Source: Victivallales bacterium (lineage in GTDB: Bacteria > Verrucomicrobiota > Lentisphaeria > Oligosphaerales > Lenti-02). From it: DNA of 26,903 nucleotides. Below, piece after piece: positions 8,337 through 16,300 of the stretch (positions within the stretch are counted from its first letter, which is position 1; the number at the start of each line of letters is the position of its first letter). The stretch covers positions 1 to 26,903 of the forward strand of contig JABGQJ010000014.1 in assembly GCA_018648945.1 (NCBI GenBank), in the 5' to 3' direction. Made by a program: the position numbers and the translations under genes. The notes under the pieces are model-generated. The model did not search any database. It saw only the letters and a program-made list of their open reading frames with translations, and had not been told where the DNA came from.

Positions 8337-8759
8337 TCAATCGATCTTCGGCAAGTCCTTTGGCAAGTCACCAAGCTCGACGAAGCGCTGCAGGAAGGCC
8401 TCCTCGAAGGAGAACCTCTTGGCGAAATCGTCCTGGCAATCCTCCTCGCTGGCGCCAAGCAGCTCATGCCGGACCAAGTTGAAGACAATGTACCCCACAT
8501 CGTCGGTCTGGCGAAGCCCCCATTCGTGCAGGACCTCCAATGCCAGGGGGCCGAATTCCTGGAGGGCGAACTCGCGGAACCCGTCCAGCAGCTGGGGACC
8601 ACGGATGTGCCGACTGCCGGGGGGCAACCCTTCGAGATTCAGCCGGGCCGCGGTGAAAGTCACCGTTTCCCGTACAAAGTCGTAGGCGTCCTGGGCGTAG
8701 CGCGCGTCCTCCGCCAGGAGGGCCTGCATGCGTTCCTGATAGTCACTGTCCGTCGTCAT
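8337..8759 (-). CDS. Minf_1886 family protein (Planctomycete/Verrucomicrobia conserved small protein)
   Basis: 140 residues. It matches the family of unknown function restricted largely to Planctomycetes and Verrucomicrobia: an AYDFVRETVTFTAARL helix, then RHIRGPQLLDGFREFALQEFG, VLHEWGLRQTDDVGYIVFNLV, and a C-terminal acidic DDFAKRFSFEEAF segment. No signal peptide or membrane helix is present, so it is cytoplasmic, and no catalytic motif is evident. The ATG at 8759 overlaps the stop of the HIT gene as ATGA, which implies translational coupling. The steady link to a nucleotide-hydrolysing HIT protein and a macrodomain here suggests a role around nucleotide or ADP-ribose metabolism, but that is inference from neighbours only. 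Confidence 0.85.
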   Translation of the reverse strand: MTTDSDYQERMQALLAEDARYAQDAYDFVRETVTFTAARLNLEGLPPGSRHIRGPQLLDGFREFALQEFGPLALEVLHEWGLRQTDDVGYIVFNLVRHELLGASEEDCQDDFAKRFSFEEAFLQRFVELGDLPKDLPKID

Positions 8760-9178
8760 GCGCCGAGCCGAGATACGGTGGCCATGAGGATCTCCGCCTT
8801 CTGCTCGGGCGACTCATATGCCGCCGTCTTCGTGGGCAGAATCACCCCATCGTCGTTCCGGCGAGGAACGATATGCAGATGCACGTGCGGGACGACTTGG
8901 CCGGCACAAGGCCCATTCGAGAGCAGCAGGTTGAACCCGCCCCCATCTGTCGCGCGGACCAGCGCCTGGCCAATCTTGGGTGCCACCTGGAACATGCGCG
9001 CCGCCACCTCATCGGTCAGAGTGGTGGCACTGGTATGATGCTCTTTGGGAATCACCAGCGCGTGGCCGAGGGTCAGCGGGGCAATATCCAGGAAGCAGAG
9101 CACGAGATCGTCTTCATAGACCTTGTCGCAGGGGATCTCCCCGGCCACGATCTTGCAGAACACGCAGTTCGATATCAT
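8756..9178 (-). CDS. HIT family nucleotide-binding hydrolase
   Basis: 140 residues from ATG 9178. This start is favoured by an AAGGAG Shine-Dalgarno at 9194-9189 and by the typical HIT opening CVFCKIVAGEIPC. The HIT motif HVHLHIVPRR gives the H-x-H-x-H catalytic histidine triad, and HALVIPKEH is the conserved strand and loop of the HINT branch. CxxC residues near the N-terminus are common in this group. HIT proteins hydrolyse nucleoside phosphoramidates or dinucleoside polyphosphates in the cytosol. First gene of a three-gene operon with a recognisable promoter about 100 bp upstream. The precise substrate is unknown. Confidence 0.95.
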   Translation of the reverse strand: MISNCVFCKIVAGEIPCDKVYEDDLVLCFLDIAPLTLGHALVIPKEHHTSATTLTDEVAARMFQVAPKIGQALVRATDGGGFNLLLSNGPCAGQVVPHVHLHIVPRRNDDGVILPTKTAAYESPEQKAEILMATVSRLGA

Positions 9179-9280
9179 CGAGACATCACTCCTTGCCAAG
9201 TCGCAACGGTCTGGCGAAGCGACCGGATGGCGTGCCGAGCCCGTCGTGGCACGATTCCCTGGCCTTCGCTTTCTTTCCTG

Positions 9281-9309
9281 AATGTAGATTCGGGGCACGC
9301 CCGCGTCAA
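9281..9309 (-). promoter_or_regulatory. Sigma70-type promoter for the HIT operon
   Basis: On the minus strand TTGACG (9309-9304), a 17-bp spacer and TACATT (9286-9281) make one of the best promoter matches in the window. Transcription would begin near 9274, giving a leader of about 95 nt before the HIT start. It lies just beyond the end of the GH92 gene. Confidence 0.65.
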
Positions 9310-9322
9310 CGGCAGACCGCGC

Positions 9323-11467
9323 CTACCAGGGCAAGTCCGCACCCGCGCCCCACGCGGATGGTTTGGGACCAGCCACCAGCTCCAGATGGCCGCCTGCCAC
9401 CAGGTCGGCATGAGCCACCCAGGGCCGGGCCAGCGGCTTGCCGTTCAGCGTGGCCGACTGGATGTACCAGTTGCGGGGGCCATGGCTACGGACAGTCGTC
9501 CGGAAATCCCCGCCTGGGCCATGCCAGACGCTCTCCTCGAACAGCGGCATGCCCACCGCATACAGCGGGCGACCAACGCAGATCGGGAACAGCCCCAGGC
9601 TGGAGAGCGCGTACCAGCCCGCCATGCAGCCATCATCGTCGTCCATTTCCGGGATCATGCCCTCCGGCTCGTTGCGGTAGATGCAGCCCCGGTACGGTTC
9701 AGGCAACCAACCGTGGGTACCGTAGCGCTGGACCATCGGCTCGGTCAGCACCATGCGCACCCATTTCTGGCTGAGCCACGGGGTTCCGGTGGCCGCAAAC
9801 ATCCAGGGCGCGTGCACGCCAGGTTCGTTGCCGTGGTTATGCAGGTCGTTCTCAAAGAAGTAGTTCAACTCCCGCGCGTAGGCATCCCGCCCGCCAAAAA
9901 GAGGCACCATCCCGGCCACATCGTGCACCACTGCCCAGCGCCAATGCCAGGCGGACCCCTCGTAGACGTACTTCTCGTTGACTGCGGTCGGGTCGTCGGG
10001 GAAATCGAGCCATTGGCCCGCCTCGTCCCGGGCCCGAAAGAAGCGGCGATCCTCGTCCCAGACGTTCCGGTAGTAGCTGGCCCGGCGGGCGAACTCCGCC
10101 GCATCCCCTTCCCGCCCCAGCACGCGGGCCATCTCGGCGGTCGCCCAGTTGTCGTAGGCCCGCTGACAGGTCTCGTCGGGACGTCGTGGGACATAGCCAA
10201 GACGATCCTCCTGGGCCGTGAAATCCAGCCGGGCCAACGCGACCATGGCCGCATAGGTCTCCTCGACCGGCGCCCCGAGCCCCTTGCAATGGGCATCCAG
10301 GAGGATCGCGTTCGCCAGCTCCAGGCGGACGGTGTTCAGCGCCAGAAACCCGGAGAAGGAGTAGAACTCCTCGCGTGGCACCATGTCCAGGCGCTCGTTC
10401 ACGGTGGCGACCAGGGATTCCATCATCGCCGGCATGCGTTCGGGCGTCGCCATGGACAACACGGGGAACTTGGTTCGATAGCTGTCCCAGATGCTCCAGC
10501 CATTGTAGTGCCTGCCGGTGGCCGCATGCACCTCGCCATCGTCCCCCATGTAGGTGCCCTGCGCCGAGGTGTCGTCGAAGGGAGACACACAGCAGTTGCC
10601 CAGATGGGTATAGAACAGCGTCTCATGGTCCGCTTCGCCGGACGCATCGAATCGCGCCAGGGCCTCTTCCCACGCCACCGAAGCGGCGCGGCGTACGGCG
10701 TCGGAATCCCACCCCGGCAACTCCCGGTCGAGATCGCGCCTAGCCTGGCGTACGCCGATATGGCTCAGGGCCACTTTGACCAGGACCGATTCGCCGGGGT
10801 CGAATGCGGCCACGACCTGCATGGCACCGTCCCGCATGGCACCAATCGCGCCCTTCGTCGTCCTGGCCACCGGATGCAGCGAAATGGCCGCGTCGCGGCT
10901 GAACCGAACATGGGCAAAGAGCCGATACCACCCATTGTCGTGCATTTGACTGCTGGTGATTTCCACCAGGAGATCCTGCGGACCAAGCACGACGGCATGG
11001 GCATCCCGCACGGGGGTGTGGCCGCTGGCCAAGTCCAGATGCACGTATCCCGCGCCATCCCCAGGAAACGTGTAGTGGTGCAACCCCACATGGGTCGTCG
11101 CGGTCAGTTCCGCCAGAATGCCAGAGGCAAAGCGCACCCGGTAGTAGCCCGGTTCCGCCGACTCGTCCTCCTTCGCGAACGCCGCCGCCCGCTCGGGAAT
11201 GGGTCGGGGCTGCGCGTCCAACGACGGCAAGACCGAGAGATTCCCACCCACGCCCACGTTCCCCGTGCCGCTGACGCGGTTGTGCGAGAAACCCGCGACC
11301 GCCTGGTCGTCGTAGTCATACCCGGAGTGCGCCGTGTGGCGGTGGACGCCGGGAAACGTGTCCGGACCCAGCTTCACCAGCCCGAACGGCACATCCGCCG
11401 CCACGTAGAGCTGGCCGTGATCGCCAGCCGTGCCCACAAAGGGGTTCACCCGTTCCGTGCGCTTCAT
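9323..11467 (-). CDS. GH92 family alpha-mannosidase, apparently cytoplasmic
   Basis: 714 residues, a full-length two-domain GH92 enzyme. Seen: VNPFVGT at the N-terminus and GFSHNRVSGTG near 59-69 (N-terminal beta-sandwich), YNGWSIWDSYRTKFP near 321, EGSAWHWRWAVVHD at 503-516, HNHGNEPGVHAPW at 543-555, and an acidic DDDDG at 609-613 followed by CMAGWYALSSLGLFP. In characterised GH92 exo-mannosidases the Glu of the NEP motif (here Glu548) is taken as the general acid, and Asp residues in the last motif act as bases with a bound calcium; all are present. These enzymes remove alpha-linked mannose from N-glycans or mannans. Unlike many GH92 proteins it starts MKRTERVNPF with no signal peptide, so it probably acts on imported oligosaccharides. 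A GGAG lies about 10 nt before the ATG. Confidence 0.94.
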   Translation of the reverse strand: MKRTERVNPFVGTAGDHGQLYVAADVPFGLVKLGPDTFPGVHRHTAHSGYDYDDQAVAGFSHNRVSGTGNVGVGGNLSVLPSLDAQPRPIPERAAAFAKEDESAEPGYYRVRFASGILAELTATTHVGLHHYTFPGDGAGYVHLDLASGHTPVRDAHAVVLGPQDLLVEITSSQMHDNGWYRLFAHVRFSRDAAISLHPVARTTKGAIGAMRDGAMQVVAAFDPGESVLVKVALSHIGVRQARRDLDRELPGWDSDAVRRAASVAWEEALARFDASGEADHETLFYTHLGNCCVSPFDDTSAQGTYMGDDGEVHAATGRHYNGWSIWDSYRTKFPVLSMATPERMPAMMESLVATVNERLDMVPREEFYSFSGFLALNTVRLELANAILLDAHCKGLGAPVEETYAAMVALARLDFTAQEDRLGYVPRRPDETCQRAYDNWATAEMARVLGREGDAAEFARRASYYRNVWDEDRRFFRARDEAGQWLDFPDDPTAVNEKYVYEGSAWHWRWAVVHDVAGMVPLFGGRDAYARELNYFFENDLHNHGNEPGVHAPWMFAATGTPWLSQKWVRMVLTEPMVQRYGTHGWLPEPYRGCIYRNEPEGMIPEMDDDDGCMAGWYALSSLGLFPICVGRPLYAVGMPLFEESVWHGPGGDFRTTVRSHGPRNWYIQSATLNGKPLARPWVAHADLVAGGHLELVAGPKPSAWGAGADLPW

Positions 11468-11521
11468 ACCGTATGTTCTCCGTGAATGAAATCTCCGCCA
11501 TAGCCCACATTCGTGGACGCC

Positions 11522-11550
11522 ATCGTACTACCATACCCCAAACCCCGCAA
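11522..11550 (-). promoter_or_regulatory. Possible promoter for the GH92 gene
   Basis: Minus-strand TTGCGG (11550-11545), 17 bp, TACGAT (11527-11522), about 55 bp before the GH92 start. Both boxes are imperfect, so this is a weak call. Confidence 0.3.
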
Positions 11551-11790
11551 CCAGCCATAGCCGCCGCGCCGCACGGCCGTGGAATCCCGCCGCGTGCCGT
11601 TTTGTCTGTTGCCGCTACAAGGGGCGACAGCCATGGACTGTCTCTATCACTGCCCACACCAAGCATGGCAACCGAGACAGACGGCTAACACACTGTCCAT
11701 GCCAGAGACACGCATGTAGTTGGCGGGGTTTGGTCCTGGCAACATCGCCTGCTCGGTCGCCGCTGGACCACTGGCTGCTGCCCTGTTCCC

Positions 11791-11867
11791 GGGGCAGAGC
11801 GAAGCGCCGCCTCCACGCACCAGAGGTGCAGAATTCCACAGCCTGGGGCGGAGCGAAGCGCCGCCCC
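11791..11867. repeat. Two copies of a 22-bp GC-rich repeat, the second inside a perfect palindrome
   Basis: The pattern GGGGC(A/G)GAGCGAAGCGCCGCC(T/C)C occurs at 11791-11812 and 11846-11867, 55 bp apart. In the second copy CTGGGGCGG (11843-11851) and CCGCCCCAG (11861-11869) are perfect complements around a 9-nt loop, so a strong hairpin can form. Confidence 0.75.
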
Positions 11868-11886
11868 AGGTGGGTCAACAAGGAGT

Positions 11887-11938
11887 GCAGGCTGAAGGTC
11901 TGCAACTCCCCGTGACCTCTGGCAGACTTGCAGCCTGC
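11887..11938. repeat. Imperfect inverted repeat, 18-bp arms
   Basis: GCAGGCTGAAGGTCTGCA (11887-11904) pairs with the segment ending at 11938 at 15 of 18 positions, with a loop of about 16 nt. No T-run follows on either strand, so it does not look like a terminator. It follows the 22-bp repeats directly. Confidence 0.65.
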
Positions 11939-12068
11939 CGAGACGGGCGTGGCCCCATACCCAGCGCACCCCTTCGCTATGCCCTGGGCTGTGGTCTGTC
12001 AGCCCTTGGGCTGTGGGGCGTTGCCCCTGTGTGCGAAGGAGCAACGCGGACAGTGCAGCAGGTTGTGT

Positions 12069-12137
12069 CCGAACGTGTCCATCGCCGGGGGAATGAAGCG
12101 TAGCGGCATTCGCCTCCGTGTGCATGGCATTGTTCGG
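12069..12137. repeat. Long imperfect palindrome with integron attC-like architecture
   Basis: CCGAAC (12069-12074) pairs with GTTCGG (12132-12137). Inside this both sides have a 4-nt unpaired spacer (GTGT and CATT). Then CCAT-c-GC (12079-12085) pairs with GCATGG (12122-12127), leaving one extra base on the left. Further in, GAATG pairs with CATTC. Outer box, symmetric spacer, inner box with one extrahelical base and a variable tip is the layout of attC recombination sites. The outer box GTTCGG departs from the usual GTTRRRY. It starts six bases past the stop of the small hypothetical gene. No integrase gene is in the window. Confidence 0.4.
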
Positions 12138-12533
12138 TGATTCTATGGGTTGTAGACCTTCCCGGCCTGCCAATCCAGGATCGAGAGCCCCATGCTCAGA
12201 GCCAACTCGCCCACCCTCGGCAAGGCCTCTTCGACTTCCGAGTAGACGAAGCCGATCACCGGGGCTTTGACCGTGAAGTTGTTGATCAGTGGCCCATCGC
12301 ACCACACGCCATCATCCACTTGGTCGTCGGGCAGATCGCAGATGCATGGATAGATCCTCGTGACGGCATCGTGGAACGCCCTGTATGTGTCCTTGATCTC
12401 GTCGGCATCCTGCTCCGCAAGCGGACCCACGATCTTGCATGCTCCCTCAAAGTCGTCTGGAAGACGGAAGTCAACAACGGCGATGTTGTAGCTCACTGGT
12501 CACATTCTCCTGATGTCCGATCCGCCGAACAAT
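12129..12533. repeat. 9-bp inverted repeats flanking the small hypothetical gene
   Basis: ATTGTTCGG at 12129-12137 and its exact complement CCGAACAAT at 12525-12533 bracket the gene at 12143-12496. The left copy is the outer arm of the attC-like palindrome. The arrangement would fit a discrete mobile or exchangeable unit of about 400 bp. A 9-bp match alone could be chance. Confidence 0.35.
12143..12496 (-). CDS. Small conserved-type hypothetical protein
   Basis: 117 residues starting at GTG 12496, preceded by AGGAG at about 10 nt; no in-frame ATG fits. The protein is acidic, cytoplasmic, and has no signal peptide or membrane helix. It has the pattern of a small widespread family of unknown function: an N-terminal YNIAVVDF strand, a central helical part ending DDGVWCDGPLINNF (about 61-74), and a C-terminal helix then GLSILDWQAGKVYNP, comparable to the GL-x-x-x-DPQ-x-x-x-x-x-P ending of such proteins. 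I recognise no function. It stands alone between two repeat clusters, with an attC-like palindrome right after its TAG and inverted repeats on both sides, as gene cassettes and other mobile single genes do. Confidence 0.75.
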   Translation of the reverse strand: MSYNIAVVDFRLPDDFEGACKIVGPLAEQDADEIKDTYRAFHDAVTRIYPCICDLPDDQVDDGVWCDGPLINNFTVKAPVIGFVYSEVEEALPRVGELALSMGLSILDWQAGKVYNP

Positions 12534-13392
12534 ATGACTCTGCAGAAATCCACTTTCCGGAAAGGTCTTGCCCTCCAACCCGTTTCCCGGCCACTAGCGC
12601 GGCCTGCCAGACTCGGCCTTCGAAAGACAGTAGTGGCGAACCCGCTACCTGTCTACAGGACTTCAGGATTCTCGGTTGGCCTATCCTCTTGGCTCTCAAC
12701 TGCTGGGCATCGGCCCCGGTTTCCCGGAAGTGGCCCCGCGAGAGAGTGCATGGCGCGCACAGAGAGCGGCCCCTGCCGTGCGTACCCCAGCGCTGCAGGT
12801 GCGCTCGACCCCGAGCGCGGAGCCCGCAGGGCGACGGGAGACACCGCCTGCCAACCAACCGTCCGGGTCGGGCAGCGCGCTTCGCGGTGGAGACCACCGC
12901 ATCTCCAGGGGTCCCGGCCATGCCTATCCCGCCGCCATGCCAATCCCAGCGCTGGAGATGCGCTCGTACCTGAGCGCGGAGCCCGGAGGGCGACGGGACG
13001 CCATGCCCACCACAAACGTCCCTCCAGATCGGCGCTGACGCGCCTTCGCGGTGGAGACCACCGCATCTCCAGGGGGTGCCGCCATGCCAACCCCAGCGCT
13101 GGAGATGCGCTCGTACCTGAGCGCGGAGCCCGCAGGGCGACGGAACGCCACGCCTACCACAGATACCCTCACCAGATCGGCGCTGACGCGCCTTCGCGGT
13201 GGAGACCACCGCATCTCCAGGGGGGCGCCATGCCAATCCCAGCGCTGGAGATGCGCTCGTACCTGAGCGCGGAGCCCAAAGGGCGACGGAACGCCACGCC
13301 TACCACAGATACCCTCACCAGATCGGCGCTGACGCGCCTTCGCGGTGGAGACCGCCGCATCTCCAGGAGGCGCCGCCATGCCAATCCCAGCC
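12497..13392. other. Non-coding repeat region between two minus-strand genes
   Basis: About 900 bp. The first part (12497-12780) shows no credible gene; it contains the right inverted repeat and a 12-bp perfect palindrome CTTTCCGGAAAG (12553-12564). From about 12781 on it is made of 147-bp tandem repeats. Long open frames on both strands here are a by-product of the repeats. Confidence 0.7.
12781..13392. repeat. Tandem array of about four 147-bp palindrome-bearing repeats
   Basis: Units anchored on CCATGCCAA(T/C)CCCAGCGCTGGAG have their ATG at 12937, 13084 and 13230, so the period is 146-148 bp. A more diverged unit begins near 12781 and a fragment remains at 13376-13391. Each unit has an outer inverted repeat CTGGAGATGCG / CGCATCTCCAG (12952-12962 with 13062-13072; 13099-13109 with 13210-13220; 13245-13255 with 13356-13366; diverged at 12793-12803 with 12898-12908). 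Inside are the hairpins GCGCTC-GTACCT-GAGCGC and GCGGTGG-AGA-CCACCGC, and in most units GGCGC-TGAC-GCGCC. In the last unit the change in CCACCGC to CCGCCGC keeps pairing as a G-T wobble. No coding sense or spacer diversity is seen, so it is neither a gene nor CRISPR. Confidence 0.92.
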
Positions 13393-16300
13393 CTACGCGG
13401 AGCATTCCTCACGGGGTGGCACGGAAGCCAATCCGACGAGAATGCGGAGCAGAGGCGAGCAGGGGTAGCTTGCCAGGGCAAGGCACTCCCAGTCTGGGTT
13501 GCGCGAACCGGTGCGGATGCTGGCGACCAGAGCGGCACGGAGAGCGCCTTCGCTGGCGGGCTTCTCGGTCGGGAGCGGGATCGCCGTGCCCGTGGGGTTC
13601 TCCCCCAACCGTTCGGCGCTGAGCCAGACGGCCACGCGTTCGTCGTCGCGGAGTTTGCCGGCGGCATCCTCGCCGCCGACCGTGTAGGCCGTGGAGCCAC
13701 CGCTGCGGGCCAGTACGTCGCGCCACCATTCCTCGGCTTTGTCAGTCTGCGCCGAGCGACTGGCGATCTCGCCCAGAAGGAAGCGCACCAACCGGCTGTG
13801 TTCCCCTAGATACGAGGCCGCACCCAGGTTCTCCGGGTACTCCAGAACGGCTCGGCAATGCCCCGCCGCTGCCACGGAATCCTGGCGTGCCAGCGCAGCC
13901 AAGGCCGCCACCAGCAGCGCATCCACGTAGAGCCGACGAATCGACGTGCCACCCTCGTACACCGAGAAGCGCTGGGCCAGCAACATCGCCGCCGCATCCG
14001 CGCCCCGCCCCTCATCCAAGGCCAGGCGCGCCAACCGGAACACAATGTCCCCGCGCTGGCGCAGGGCGGGGGACACGGACGCCCAACGTTCCCGACGGGA
14101 GGGCAGATCCTGCAACCCCCGCAGCAAGTCGTCGAGCCAGCAGAGCAAGCGATGGTCCTCTGGCCTCGCGGCGAGGACTGCTTCCAGATGCACGACCGCC
14201 GCCTCGGGCTGGCCTGCCACATGCGCCGCATGGTCGGCCAGGACGCAATGGGCCAGCCAACTCACGCCCGAGTCGCGCGCCGCGATCCCGGCCAATCGCG
14301 CCAGGCCCTGCTGAACCCGAGCATTCTCCACCTCCCAGACGGCCAGCAGGTAATTCCAGGCCGGTTGCTCACCGTCGCGATCCAGAGCCTGGCGAAGCAA
14401 GTCCGCCTCCTCCCAACGAGAGAGAACCACCCCCGCCTCGGGGGGCGTGGCACCGGTCAGCAACCGGACGGCGGGGTGGTCTGGCTCCGGTGCCAGGGGC
14501 AGGGCCTCGGCCAGACAGTCTCCACAGCCCGCCCGCCACCAGACAAAGACCAATTCCAGGAACGCTTCGGCCGCAAGCGCAGGATTCCCGTCGCACCCCA
14601 TCAGCTCCTGCTGCACCAGAGCGGGTACATCCATGTCGTCCTCGCCGCACGCGCGCCTCGCCGCTGCCAGAAGCAGGCGCGCTTCCCGCGAACCGGGGAC
14701 CTGGCCAATAGCACGTTCAAGGGCGATCACCGCATCCAGGGGACGCCCGGCCAGCAGCGACGCTTCACCCAGAACCAGACTCGCGGCAGCGGCGTACCGG
14801 GAATTGTTGCGGACCACCAGGGCATGGTCGTAGGCATCGTAGTAGGCGTGCCCGTCCCCCGCGCGCAGGCGGCCAAGGGCGGCGACCATGGCGAAGGCAT
14901 GGGCAAGATGGTCCTCGGAATCACCCTCCGTCACGGCCCGTGAGAGTTCCCAGGCACGCCCCCAAGCTGCCGTCTTGAGCGCGATCTCGGCCTGCACACG
15001 GGTTGCGTCGAGTTCGGGGACACTCGCGGCGTGTTTGGTCAAGGCTTGCTGGGCGCTTTCCCAACGATGGTACTTCACCTCGCTCTCGGCCACGCGCGCA
15101 GCCGGCTGGCTCCGCGCCTGCATGCCCCACTGCGCGGGCGGCTCGGTCGGACGCGTCGCCGCCAGGCCCCGGGTTCCCGGCCCCGACCATGCCTCGGCCA
15201 GCAACAGACGGCCGGAATGGCTCCGCACCTCGAACTGGAAGGGGTCCGGAGGCAGCACGGGAAGCGACACAGCTTGCCCCGGACACAGGCAGATGCTGGA
15301 TTCGGCGACCTGCCCGCCGGCGCGAACGACTGCCGTCACCTCCTCCGCCAGGTCCACCGAGTGCAGCGACAGCGCCACCCCGTCCTCCCTTTCCTGCACT
15401 GCCACGCCCAACCGCGAGTTGGCCCAGGCAAGCTCCGGGCAGTCGGACACGCCAAACCAGGAGCCCTCGGTACGCAGGGTCTGCAACGGGTCCAGCCAGC
15501 CGGTGAACCACTGCGTTTCCAGAATGCCCGATTGGATCTCCACATACTGGCCATCGGCATCGGTGAGATAGCCTTCCCAGATCTTGTTGTCCTCGCGGGT
15601 GCCCCAGGTGAAGTATTTCTGTCCCGGGGCTTCGATGCGGGGAGCCACATGGTAGGTGCCACAGCGACCGTCCCCGTAGTGCGCGCCGAAGAAGTCGGCA
15701 TGGGAGCGGTAGCCGAAGTGGTCGCAGGGGTTCGGGTTGTTGACATGCAGCGAGACGTCCTTGCCATCGCGCCGGGGGAATGGCTGTGACGACGCGCCGA
15801 CCGTCCAGTCGCACTGGCAGACGAACCGCATGTCCCCGCCTGCGGGAACCGCCGCGTTCTCCCAGTAGTACAGCCGTTCCCGCCAGAGGTTCGGGTTGCT
15901 CAGCTCAACGCGCGTGTCAAGCGCCGCGCGCCCCTCCTTGAGACTCAGCCGGACCCGCCACCGCTGCCGGGTACCCCGATCCAAATCACCGACCCAGACG
16001 GCGATCTCATCGGTCCCGCGCTCCACGCCAAAGGCGACCGGCGAGACGGTGCTGACCGAGTGTCCCAGGGTCGGGAAATTGAACTCGATGCCGCCACTGA
16101 TCCAGGCCCCGCGCAAGGCCACCAGCGCCGGCTTGACCACCTGGTTCCGATAGAACATCTCCCGCCCGGTCCGCAGATCGCGCAACGAATACAGGCGCCC
16201 ATTCATCTCCGGCAGCACAATCGCTTCGACCAGGCCGTTGTTCAGCACGACCGCCCGATAGCGCCGCTGGGGATCGAACCGCATGGTCGCGATATCGATA

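Larger units (their letters stand above)
11468..12142. other. Non-coding stretch with several palindromes
   Basis: 675 bp between the GH92 gene and the small hypothetical gene. No frame here looks like a protein: the open frames are Arg/Pro/Gly-rich and mirror each other on both strands. It holds the GH92 upstream region, two copies of a 22-bp GC-rich repeat, a hairpin with 18-bp arms and an attC-like palindrome, each listed separately. Confidence 0.6.

Noticed and set aside
8873..11485. 870-codon open frame on the plus strand opposite the HIT and GH92 genes
   Set aside because: It mirrors two well-supported minus-strand genes and has no recognisable motif, ribosome binding site or normal composition.
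12781..13392. CRISPR array
   Set aside because: The repeat unit is 147 bp and continuous, with no 30-40 bp unique spacers and no cas genes nearby.
12513..13700. Several long open frames on both strands over the repeat region
   Set aside because: They arise because the 147-bp unit is a multiple of three and free of stops in some frames. The products are repeats of themselves, Arg/Gly/Ser-rich, and appear on both strands at once.
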